From positions 3,906,001 through 3,970,000 of the forward strand of contig NZ_CP133888.1 of the NCBI RefSeq assembly GCF_041228405.1: a stretch of 64,000 nucleotides of DNA. Direction: 5' to 3'. Numbering within the stretch: the stretch's first letter is position 1; every line of letters begins with the position of its first letter. This DNA is from Salinilacustrithrix flava (lineage in GTDB: Bacteria; Actinomycetota; Acidimicrobiia; Acidimicrobiales; Salinilacustritrichaceae). Under the pieces are notes generated by a model. That model had not been told where the DNA came from. It worked only from the letters and a program-made list of their open reading frames with translations, and ran no database searches. Below, one piece after another: positions 35,788 through 42,714 of the stretch. The translations under genes and the position numbers were made by a program.

Positions 35788-37215
35788 ATGGGTCGCCGCC
35801 TCGCCATCGCCGTCGTCTTCGCCACGTCGGCCGCGATCCTCATCGTCGAGATCACCGCCGGGCGGCTGCTGGCCCCCTACGTCGGCGTGTCGCTCGAGAC
35901 CTTCACCGCGATCATCGGCGTGATCCTCGCCGGCATCGCGACCGGCGCCGGCGTCGGTGGCTGGCTCGCTGACCGCCACGACCCTCGCCGGCTCCTCGGA
36001 CCGTCCCTGTTCGTGGGCGGTGCGCTGGTCTGGGTGGCGGTGCCGATCGTGCGGGCGATCGGCCCCGAGGTCGACGGGAACCCCCTCGACATCGTCGTGC
36101 TCGCCACGATGGCCTTCTTCCTGCCGGCCGCCGTGCTCAGCGCGAGCACGCCGATCGTGGCCAAGCTCCGGCTCTCGACCCTGGAGGAGACCGGGTCGGT
36201 GTTCGGCGGGCTCTCGGCGGCGGGCACCTTCGGCGGCCTCGCCGGCACGTTCCTGACCGGGTTCGTGCTGGTCGCCCTGCTCGGCACCCGGACGATCATG
36301 TTCGTCGTCGGCCTGCTGCTGGTGGTCGGCGGCCTGCTCCTCGAGTGGACGCTGCGACGCGGCCTGCCCGCGGCGTCCACCGCGGTGGTGTTCGTCATCA
36401 GCGGGCTCGCCGTGTACGGGTTCCCGCCCGAGTGCGACGTCGAGACCCGCTACGCGTGCGCCTCCGTCGTCGTCGACGAGGACGACCCGTCCATCCGCAG
36501 CTTGTACCTCGACACCCTCCACCACGCCCGGGTCGACCTCGACGACCCCACCAACCTCGAGCTGCGCTACATCCGCCTCTTCGCCGACGTCGCTGCCGCC
36601 CTCCCGCCCGGTCCGGTCGACGCCCTCCACATCGGCGGAGGCGGCTTCACGATCCCGACCCACCTCGCAGCGGTGCGGCCCGGGACGAGCTCCCACGTCA
36701 TCGAGATCGACCCCGGCGTCGTGGACATCGCCGAGGAGCACCTCGGCCTCGAGACCGGACCGGACCTCACCGTCGAGGTGCGCGATGCGCGCATGGCCGT
36801 CCCCGAGCTCGGCGACGACGTCTACGACCTCGTCGTCGGGGACGCGTTCAGCGGCCTGTCCGTGCCCTGGCACCTCACGACCGTGGAGCTCGCCGAGGAG
36901 GTGGACCGGGTCCTGCGCGACGGCGGCATCTACGTGCTCAACGTCATCGACGGCGGCGACAGCGCGTTCGCCCGGGCCGAGCTCGCGACGCTCCGCCAGG
37001 TCTTCGACCACGTCCAGGTGATCCTCCCCGGCGGTGAGCCGCCGGACGCGTCCCGCAACCAGGTGATCGTCGCATCGGATCGGCCGATCCCGGACCTCGA
37101 CATCGACCCCGACGACGGCGTGCTGCGCGACGAGGCGTTCGTGGCCGACTACGTCGACGGCGCCGAGGTCCTCACCGACGACCACGCCCCCGTCGACCAG
37201 CTCCTGTCGGGCTGA
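35788..37215 (+). CDS. Membrane-anchored spermidine synthase-like protein
   Basis: A 475-residue fused protein. Residues about 1-215 hold six or seven membrane helices with the SpeE-fusion signature EITAGRLLAPYVGVSLETF. Residues about 245-475 are a SAM-type aminopropyltransferase/methyltransferase fold with ALHIGGGGFTIP, VIEIDPGVVDIA and VVGDAFSG. The cytoplasmic enzyme relatives make polyamines; for the membrane-fused type the substrate is unproven. ATG 35788 follows CAAGAT by 6 nt. The potassium-channel gene starts 41 nt downstream, on the same strand. Confidence 0.85.
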   Translation: MGRRLAIAVVFATSAAILIVEITAGRLLAPYVGVSLETFTAIIGVILAGIATGAGVGGWLADRHDPRRLLGPSLFVGGALVWVAVPIVRAIGPEVDGNPLDIVVLATMAFFLPAAVLSASTPIVAKLRLSTLEETGSVFGGLSAAGTFGGLAGTFLTGFVLVALLGTRTIMFVVGLLLVVGGLLLEWTLRRGLPAASTAVVFVISGLAVYGFPPECDVETRYACASVVVDEDDPSIRSLYLDTLHHARVDLDDPTNLELRYIRLFADVAAALPPGPVDALHIGGGGFTIPTHLAAVRPGTSSHVIEIDPGVVDIAEEHLGLETGPDLTVEVRDARMAVPELGDDVYDLVVGDAFSGLSVPWHLTTVELAEEVDRVLRDGGIYVLNVIDGGDSAFARAELATLRQVFDHVQVILPGGEPPDASRNQVIVASDRPIPDLDIDPDDGVLRDEAFVADYVDGAEVLTDDHAPVDQLLSG

Positions 37216-37256
37216 CAGGATCGGTCGATGCCGCAGCGCCCGGAGCACCGCCCGTT

Positions 37257-38960
37257 GTGAAGTCCATCGGGTTCATCCTCAGCTACCTGGCCACCAGCCA
37301 GGCCCGCCGCAGCGCAAAGATCCTCGGCTGGATGCTGGCGCTCCTCGCCGTGATCGTGGCGGTGTACAGCGCGCTGTTCCACGAGATCATGGAGCACGAG
37401 GGTCAGCGCTACAGCTGGATCACCGCCATCTACTGGACCCTGGTCACGATGTCGACGCTCGGCTTCGGCGACATCACCTTCGAGTCGGACCTGGGCCGCA
37501 CGTTCTCGGTCGTGGTGCTGCTGTCCGGGTCGGTGTTCATCCTGGTGCTGCTGCCGTTCACCTTCATCCAGTTCGTGTTCCTGCCGTGGATGGAGTCGAC
37601 CCAGCGGGCCCGAGCGCCGCGGCGGGTGGACGACGACGTGCGCGACCACGTCATCCTCACCAGCACCGGGCCGATCGAAGCCGCGCTGCGGACCAGGCTC
37701 GACCGAGCCGGGATCCCGCACGTCACCCTCGTCGCCGACCTGGACGAGGCGCTGAAGCACCACGACGAGGGGCTGACCGTGATGGTCGGCGAGCTCGACG
37801 ACCCCGCGACGTACGAGGCCGCCGGCGTCGACCGCGCGTCGCTGGTGGCGACGACCCAGGCCGACACGACGAACACCAACGTGGCCTTCACGGTGCGGGA
37901 GAGGTCAGAGTCGATCCGCATCGTGGCGACGGCCAACGCCGAGGCGTCGGTCGACATCCTGGAGCTGGCCGGGTGCGACGAGGTCCTGCGCCTCGGTGAG
38001 ATGCTCGGGACCGCGCTCGCCCGGCGCGTGCTGGCCCCCGACGGTCGCAGCCAGGTGGTCGGGCGCTTCGACGAGCTGCTGATCGCCGAGGCAGCCGCCC
38101 CGGCCGCGCTCGTGGGCAAGCCGCTGCTCGGCTCGGGCATCCGGGACGAGACGGGGATCACGGTCGGCGGCGTGTGGGACCGCGGCGAGCTGCTGATCGC
38201 ACGACCCTCGACCGTGCTCACCGAGACGAGCATCCTCGTGCTGGCCGGGTCCGCGGAGCAGCTCGCGCGCTACGACGACCGCTTCACCAGCGACGACCAG
38301 GCCGACCGGTCCCAGGACCCGCCGGTCGTCATCATCGGCGGCGGCCGGGTCGGGCGAGCCGTCGCCCAACACCTCCGGAACCTGGGCATCCCGAACCGCA
38401 TCGTGGAGAAGCAGCCCGATCGGATCCGGGACGGCGCCGACTACGTGGAGGGCGACGCCGCCGACATCGCCGTGCTCAAGCGGGCTGGCATCGACGATGC
38501 GCCGTCGGTCGTGGTCACCACCCACGACGACGACGTCAACGTGTACCTCACCAACTACTGCCGGCGCCTGCGGGCCGACGCGCAGATCATCGCCAGGGCC
38601 CGACTCGACCGCAACGTCTCGACGCTGCACCGGGCCGGCGCCGACTTCGTGCTCTCCTACGCCTCCACCGGCGCCAACGCCATCTGGAACATGCTCAGCG
38701 CCGACAACACCCTCCAGCTGGCCGAGGGCCTCGACGTGTTCCGGGTCCCCGTCCCCCGGAAGCTGGCCGGCAAGCCGCTCACCCAGGCCCACATCCGGGA
38801 GGAGACCGGCTGCACCGTCGTCGCCCGCGTCTCGGACGGCCAGTTCGAGCCGAACCCCGATCCCACCGTGCCCCTGCCGGCCGAGGGCGAGCTCGTGCTC
38901 GTCGGCGACAGCGAGTCCGAGCACCGCTTCCTCAGCCGGTACCGGACCTCCCCGCTCTGA
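37257..38960 (+). CDS. Potassium channel with two RCK modules
   Basis: A 567-residue two-helix channel subunit. Helices at about 22-42 and 88-110 flank a pore loop with filter TLGFGD (67-72), a conservative change from TVGYGD seen in other K+ channels. After the pore come two TrkA_N/TrkA_C pairs. The first nucleotide-binding domain (from about 130) has a degenerate glycine motif (TSTGPIEAAL); the second (from about 356) is canonical, IIGGGRVGRAVAQHL. So both RCK layers of the gating ring may come from one chain, as in BK-type or GsuK-like channels. Likely gated by NAD(H), nucleotides or ions. Starts at GTG 37257. Confidence 0.88.
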   Translation: MKSIGFILSYLATSQARRSAKILGWMLALLAVIVAVYSALFHEIMEHEGQRYSWITAIYWTLVTMSTLGFGDITFESDLGRTFSVVVLLSGSVFILVLLPFTFIQFVFLPWMESTQRARAPRRVDDDVRDHVILTSTGPIEAALRTRLDRAGIPHVTLVADLDEALKHHDEGLTVMVGELDDPATYEAAGVDRASLVATTQADTTNTNVAFTVRERSESIRIVATANAEASVDILELAGCDEVLRLGEMLGTALARRVLAPDGRSQVVGRFDELLIAEAAAPAALVGKPLLGSGIRDETGITVGGVWDRGELLIARPSTVLTETSILVLAGSAEQLARYDDRFTSDDQADRSQDPPVVIIGGGRVGRAVAQHLRNLGIPNRIVEKQPDRIRDGADYVEGDAADIAVLKRAGIDDAPSVVVTTHDDDVNVYLTNYCRRLRADAQIIARARLDRNVSTLHRAGADFVLSYASTGANAIWNMLSADNTLQLAEGLDVFRVPVPRKLAGKPLTQAHIREETGCTVVARVSDGQFEPNPDPTVPLPAEGELVLVGDSESEHRFLSRYRTSPL

Positions 38961-39029
38961 CGACGGGCTACCGGGGAAGGACGGCCGGAGCCGAGCCGTC
39001 AGGCGAGGCGACCCAGGATCACGGGCCCC

Positions 39030-39048
39030 GTGGCGGCGGAGCCGCCAC
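39030..39048. terminator. Hairpin in repeat copy 1
   Basis: GTGGCGGC-GGA-GCCGCCAC, a perfect 8-bp stem. It lies 70 nt past the potassium-channel stop on the plus strand and 124 nt past the thioesterase stop on the minus strand, so it can act for both convergent genes. Confidence 0.6.
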
Positions 39049-39131
39049 GTCCGGCAGCACGGGGATGAACTACCGCGGAAGGACGTACGGAGCCGAGCCG
39101 TCAGGCGAGGCGACCCAGGATCACGGGCCCT

Positions 39132-39150
39132 GTGGCGGCGGAGCCGCCAC
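39132..39150. terminator. Hairpin in repeat copy 2
   Basis: An identical 8-bp stem to that at 39030..39048, duplicated with the repeat unit; 22 nt downstream of the thioesterase stop. Confidence 0.6.
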
Positions 39151-39171
39151 GTCCGTCAGCACGGGGATGAA

Positions 39172-39600
39172 CTACCGCGGAAGGACGTACGTCCCCTGTG
39201 CGACGGAGCTGGGCTTGTCCTCCCGGTCGTCGCACCAGACCTTCACGCTGCCCACGATGCTGCGGCTGCCTGCCGACTCGAGGGTGGCGCGGGCCCACAG
39301 CACCGAGCCCTGCGCCGGGCGCAGGAACCGGATCGACAGCTCGGAGGTGAGGGCCATCGGCTCGATGCGCCCGATCGCACCGAAGGTCAGGTACCAGAGG
39401 GCGGCGTCGGCGAGGCCGAACTGCGTGGGCCCGGACACGAACCCGCCCGGGCGGATCGCGCCGGCGTCCACCTGCCGGTGGGCCACGGCGTGCGTGGGGC
39501 CGAGCTCGGTGCAGGAGTTCCCGGTGCCGGGGAACTCGGCCTCCAGCATCGCGTCGAGGCCCGCGAGGCTCAGCTCGTAGCGGGGTGGTTCTTCGGCCAT
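39172..39600 (-). CDS. PaaI-family hotdog thioesterase
   Basis: A 142-residue hotdog-fold protein resembling PaaI/YbgC-type acyl-CoA thioesterases. The central helix and strands are seen in GPTQFGLADAALWYLTFG, then SIRFLRPAQGSVLWARATL and SVKVWCDD. The acid normally found in the active-site helix (HGG...D/E) is represented by an aspartate in GLADAALW. Substrate unknown. ATG 39600 has TAGGTT 6 nt upstream. The last codons and stop are the unit that is repeated in tandem at 38968..39171. Confidence 0.8.
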   Translation of the reverse strand: MAEEPPRYELSLAGLDAMLEAEFPGTGNSCTELGPTHAVAHRQVDAGAIRPGGFVSGPTQFGLADAALWYLTFGAIGRIEPMALTSELSIRFLRPAQGSVLWARATLESAGSRSIVGSVKVWCDDREDKPSSVAQGTYVLPR

Positions 39601-39606
39601 CCGGCG

Positions 39607-39612
39607 AACCTA
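39607..39612 (-). promoter_or_regulatory. -10 box of a leaderless promoter (thioesterase gene)
   Basis: TAGGTT on the minus strand, 6 nt from the ATG at 39600. Confidence 0.55.
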
Positions 39613-39646
39613 CGTGGCAGACGCCGGCGGCGAACCCACCTTCCGC

Positions 39647-39652
39647 TAGCGT
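39647..39652 (+). promoter_or_regulatory. -10 box of the ArsR-rhodanese operon
   Basis: TAGCGT, whose last base is the first base of the operator at 39652..39673. The same arrangement (TAGCAT) is found before the DsbA-like gene. Confidence 0.55.
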
Positions 39653-39673
39653 CTTCCAAGGAACTTTGGAGGA
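39652..39673. promoter_or_regulatory. Operator copy 1 of the thiol-redox island
   Basis: TCTTCCAA-6 nt-TTGGAGGA, an inverted repeat with 7 of 8 arm positions matching. Its right arm is also the ribosome binding site of the ArsR-rhodanese gene. The same element in reverse orientation lies at 42637..42658 before the DsbA-like gene. Spacing and symmetry suit an ArsR-type dimer, making autorepression likely. Confidence 0.75.
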
Positions 39674-39677
39674 TGCC

Positions 39678-40355
39678 ATGGACGACGCCCAGCAACGCAG
39701 CGAGCTGTTCGACCGCCTGGCGGTGGTCGGCAAGGCCTTCGCCAGCGCGAACCGGCTCAAGATCATCGACCTGCTCGGGCAGGGCGAGCGGTCGGTCGAT
39801 TCGATCGCCCGCGAGGTCGGCCTCGGCGTCACCACCGCCTCGGCGCACCTGCAGATCCTGAAGCTGGCCAACGTCGTGGCCACCCGCACCGAGGGGACCC
39901 GGGTCTTCTACCGCCTGGCCGGCGACGACGTCGCCACCCTCTACGCATCGCTCGGCGCCGTCGCCCGGACCCACTCGGCCGACGTCGAGCGAGCGCTCGC
40001 CACCTACTTCGGCACCGGCGCGCTGGACGACGTCGAGCTCATCACCCGCAAGGAGCTCCGTCGCCGCATGAAGGCAGGCGACGTGGTGGTGGTCGACGTC
40101 CGCCCGCCCGAGGAGTTCGAAGCCGGGCACATCCCCGGCGCCCGGTCCGTCCCCTTCGGCGACCTGCTCGAGCACCTCGCCGAGGTCGATGACGACGTCG
40201 AGATCGTCGCCTACTGCCGGGGAGCCCACTGCGTGCTCGCCCACGACGCCGTCCGCCTGCTCGCCGCCGAGGGGCGCAGCGCCGTCCGCCTCGAGGACGG
40301 CATGCTCGAGTGGCGGGCCGCCGGGCTCCCCGTGGCCGCTGGAGCGGGGCGATGA
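39678..40355 (+). CDS. ArsR-family regulator fused to a rhodanese domain
   Basis: A 225-residue fusion. Residues about 10-95 form a winged helix of the ArsR/SmtB type (SIAREVGLGVTTASAHLQIL is the recognition part). Residues about 125-220 form a rhodanese domain with active loop YCRGAHC, the first cysteine being the sulfur-transfer residue, and the entry motif DVRPPEEFEAGHIPGA. No ArsR metal-binding CxC is visible in the DNA-binding half. The rhodanese cysteines may therefore sense persulfide, thiol or redox state. The ATG at 39678 is 4 nt after the operator right arm. Overlaps the next gene (ATGA). Confidence 0.9.
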   Translation: MDDAQQRSELFDRLAVVGKAFASANRLKIIDLLGQGERSVDSIAREVGLGVTTASAHLQILKLANVVATRTEGTRVFYRLAGDDVATLYASLGAVARTHSADVERALATYFGTGALDDVELITRKELRRRMKAGDVVVVDVRPPEEFEAGHIPGARSVPFGDLLEHLAEVDDDVEIVAYCRGAHCVLAHDAVRLLAAEGRSAVRLEDGMLEWRAAGLPVAAGAGR

Positions 40356-40849
40356 GCGCCGCCGACCGCTGGCGCAGCATGCGGTCCTGGCCCGCCCGGC
40401 GCTGGTCGGTCGCTGCCGTCGCGACCACTGCCTACGTCCTCGCCGTGGGCATCCCCACCGATCTGGTGCCGAACCCCGTCTTCGGTCGGGAGATCCCGCC
40501 CACGTGGTGGTCCTGGCCCTCGCTGGCGGTCAGCGCCGTGCTGGCGGGCCTGCTCGCCGCCACCTACGTCGACACCGGCACAGCCGCGGCGGAGACCGTC
40601 GACCCCGATGCCCGGCGCGGCATGGTCGGCGGGGTGCTCACCTTCTTCGCGGTCGGCTGCCCGGTCTGCAACAAGCTCGTGCTCATCGCCCTGGGAAGCG
40701 CCGGCGCCATCACCTGGTTCGAACCCGTGCAACCCCTGCTGCAGCTGGCGGCGATGGGCCTGCTGCTGTGGGCGCTGGACACCCGTCTGGGCAACCAGCT
40801 GGCCTGCCCGGTCCCCGCCATCGCCGGCGTCGGCCGGTCCGACACCTGA
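40352..40849 (+). CDS. Four-helix membrane protein with CPVC motif
   Basis: A 165-residue membrane protein with hydrophobic segments at about 15-33, 47-65, 88-106 and 115-135. The third holds FFAVGCPVCNKLVLIALG, a CxxC at a membrane interface followed by Asn-Lys. A further cysteine is in NQLACPVP near the C-terminus. The position suggests a transmembrane thiol carrier or metal site; I do not recognise a named family. Its ATG overlaps the ArsR-rhodanese stop. Context with CcdA- and DsbA-like genes supports a role in thiol exchange, which is inference. Confidence 0.75.
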   Translation: MSAADRWRSMRSWPARRWSVAAVATTAYVLAVGIPTDLVPNPVFGREIPPTWWSWPSLAVSAVLAGLLAATYVDTGTAAAETVDPDARRGMVGGVLTFFAVGCPVCNKLVLIALGSAGAITWFEPVQPLLQLAAMGLLLWALDTRLGNQLACPVPAIAGVGRSDT

Positions 40850-40865
40850 CCCCCCTGGAGCCGTC

Positions 40866-41036
40866 ATGACGACACCCACCGAGACCGACCCCACCTCCGA
40901 CGCGGAGCGCCGCGAGGGCGTGGAGGGCACGACCGACGAGCCGAGCGTGGTCGAGACGATCGCGACGACGGCCACCGGCGTGGCCCTCGGCGGCGCCGTC
41001 CTCTGGTTCCTCGCCCCGATCTGCTTCGTCTGCTGA
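40866..41036 (+). CDS. 56-residue membrane peptide ending in a CxxC motif
   Basis: A small protein with an acidic, Thr/Glu-rich N-terminus (1-30), one hydrophobic segment (about 33-52, TGVALGGAVLWFLAPI) and the very C-terminal residues CFVC. GGAG lies about 7 nt before the ATG and the gene follows its upstream neighbour by 16 nt in the same operon, which supports expression. The terminal CxxC would sit just across the membrane. No family is known to me. It ends 12 nt from the convergent CcdA-like gene. Confidence 0.7.
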   Translation: MTTPTETDPTSDAERREGVEGTTDEPSVVETIATTATGVALGGAVLWFLAPICFVC

Positions 41037-41048
41037 GCGGGCCGGCCC

Positions 41049-41900
41049 TCAGCGATCGACGTGCTCGGGCGCGCCGTCACGCGCCCGACGCCAGGCCACG
41101 CCCACGGCGACCACGGCGATCACCGCCGGCACCGACCAGTCCGGGACGACCGCCAGCCGATCGCTGATCCAGGCCTGGGCATCGAACTCGAGGTCGGTGG
41201 TGTCGCCGAGCACCCCCGTCAGCCCGACCATGCCCTCGGAGCTGAGGAACAGCGCTCCGATGGCGACGAAGAGCGCCCCGGACAGCAGCGACGTGGTGTG
41301 GGTGCGCACCGGACCGAGGCGCAGCGGCCGCCCTCGGAGCCACTGGCGACGCCCGAGGTCGAAGCGGTCCCACAGGGCCGCCAGCACGAACAGCGGAGCG
41401 GCCATGCCGAGGGCGTAGACGGCGAGCAGCATGCCGCCGCGGACCGGAGCCTCCTCGGTGGCGGCCACGGTCAGGATCGCACCGAGGACCGGACCGGAGC
41501 AGAAGCCGGCCAGTCCGTAGACGGCGCCGAGCGCGATCGTGGGCAGCGCGCCGGCGCGCGCGTCGATGCCGGCGGTCCGCGCCTGGAGGCGGCCGGCGAA
41601 GGGCAGGGTGAAGCCCTTGCCGAGCGCCTGGAAGACCCCGAGGGCGATGATCGCCCAGCCGGCCACGGCGATCATGGTCTGCCGGTTCCCGTAGACGAGG
41701 GACGAGGCCGCGCTCGACCCCATGCCGAGGGGCACGAGCACGGCGGCCAGGCCGAGCGCGAACAGGGCGGTCCGAGCGAGCAGCGCCGTGCGCGTGCCGA
41801 ACGCGTAGGCGAAGAACGACGGGACGAGCAGCGCGCTGCACGGCGAGAGCAGGGCGAGCGTGCCCGCGGCGAAGGCCGCGAGGAGCGTGACCTCCGACAT
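41049..41900 (-). CDS. CcdA-like transmembrane thiol-electron carrier
   Basis: A 283-residue membrane protein of the CcdA/DsbD-beta family, which moves reducing equivalents from cytoplasmic thioredoxin to extracytoplasmic thiol proteins. About six or seven helices are seen. The two conserved cysteines are in LLSPCSALLVPSFFAYAFG (helix 1) and GLAGFCSGPVLGAI (helix 4). The C-terminus (from about 190) extends the fold with two more segments not seen in the shortest CcdA proteins. It follows the DsbA-like gene by 7 nt and is surely co-transcribed with it. Confidence 0.88.
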   Translation of the reverse strand: MSEVTLLAAFAAGTLALLSPCSALLVPSFFAYAFGTRTALLARTALFALGLAAVLVPLGMGSSAASSLVYGNRQTMIAVAGWAIIALGVFQALGKGFTLPFAGRLQARTAGIDARAGALPTIALGAVYGLAGFCSGPVLGAILTVAATEEAPVRGGMLLAVYALGMAAPLFVLAALWDRFDLGRRQWLRGRPLRLGPVRTHTTSLLSGALFVAIGALFLSSEGMVGLTGVLGDTTDLEFDAQAWISDRLAVVPDWSVPAVIAVVAVGVAWRRARDGAPEHVDR

Positions 41901-41907
41901 CGGCGGC

Positions 41908-42630
41908 TCAGCGGGCCGCGTTCGCGGCCTGCTCGATGGCCTCCACGAACACCTCGACCGGCTGGGCGCCCATGATCACCTGGCCGTTCACGAAGAACGC
42001 CGGGGTCCCCGTGACCCCGAAGCCGACGGCCTCGTCCACGTCGGCGCGGACCGCCTCGACCAGGTCGGCGTCCGCCAGGTCGGCACGGAACCGCTCGGCA
42101 TCCAGACCCAGCCCGCTCGCCACGTCGACCAGGTGCTCCGCCGTCAGGCGGCCGCTGTTGGGCGGTGCTTGATCGGCGAACAGCGCATCGGCCAGCTCCC
42201 AGAACCCACCCTGCTCGGCCGCGGCGCGCCCGGCGACCGCAGCCTGCAGCGACTCCGGCCCGAGGTAGGGCAGGTCGCGCCACTCGATCCGCAAGGTGCC
42301 GTCGTCGACGAAGCGCTCCACCAGCTCGGGTTCGGTGTCCCGCGCGAACTTGCCGCAGAACGGGCACTGGAACTCCGAGTACATGACCATCACGACCGGG
42401 GCGTCGTCGTCCCCCTTCGCCATCGGCCCCGTCCCACGGTGCTCCGGTCCGGCGGCGGGTTCGTCGCCGGCCCGGGGCGCGTCAGCGGCAGCACCGTCGG
42501 CCGCCTCGTCGGGTGCCCCACCGGCACCCACCGCCATCACGATGGCCACGATCGCGGCGGCGACAGCCACCACGATGGGGAGCGCGACGCGGGTCCGGTC
42601 CCGGCGCGTGCGAGCGGTTCGAGCAGCCAT
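41908..42630 (-). CDS. Membrane-anchored DsbA-like thioredoxin-fold protein
   Basis: A 240-residue thiol oxidoreductase with an N-terminal signal anchor (about 12-36), an Ala/Gly/Asp-rich linker and a DsbA/thioredoxin_4 domain. The active site is CPFC in YSEFQCPFCGKFARD; the cis-proline loop is VTGTPAFFVNGQ. ATG 42630 was chosen over a TTG two codons earlier because GGAGG is 7 nt upstream. That ribosome binding site is inside operator copy 2. It is the natural redox partner of the adjacent CcdA-like protein. Confidence 0.9.
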   Translation of the reverse strand: MAARTARTRRDRTRVALPIVVAVAAAIVAIVMAVGAGGAPDEAADGAAADAPRAGDEPAAGPEHRGTGPMAKGDDDAPVVMVMYSEFQCPFCGKFARDTEPELVERFVDDGTLRIEWRDLPYLGPESLQAAVAGRAAAEQGGFWELADALFADQAPPNSGRLTAEHLVDVASGLGLDAERFRADLADADLVEAVRADVDEAVGFGVTGTPAFFVNGQVIMGAQPVEVFVEAIEQAANAAR

Positions 42631-42636
42631 CACCAA

Positions 42637-42658
42637 TCCTCCAACGATCTTTGGAAGA
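42637..42658. promoter_or_regulatory. Operator copy 2 of the thiol-redox island
   Basis: TCCTCCAA-6 nt-TTGGAAGA on the plus strand; read on the minus strand it is the same element as 39652..39673. Its distal arm contains the ribosome binding site of the DsbA-like gene, and its other end overlaps the TAGCAT -10 box. Confidence 0.75.
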
Positions 42659-42663
42659 TGCTA
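42658..42663 (-). promoter_or_regulatory. -10 box of the DsbA/CcdA-like operon
   Basis: TAGCAT on the minus strand, sharing one base with the operator, exactly as at 39647..39652. Confidence 0.55.
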
Positions 42664-42714
42664 GCGGGCGAGGCAGTCTCGGCCGAACCACGTGCCGGAC
42701 GTGGACCAGCCGGT

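Larger units (their letters stand above)
38968..39191. repeat. 102-bp tandem repeat, two full copies plus partial third
   Basis: Copies at 38968..39069 and 39070..39171 differ at about 5 of 102 positions. A partial third copy from 39172 is the last codons and stop of the thioesterase gene. Each unit therefore carries a copy of that gene's 3' end (TTCCGCGGTAG or variant on the minus strand) plus its downstream hairpin. Confidence 0.9.

Noticed and set aside
38968..39171. Small protein encoded by the 102-bp repeats
   Set aside because: Frames are interrupted or run out of the genes on both sides; the unit is better explained as a gene-end duplication.
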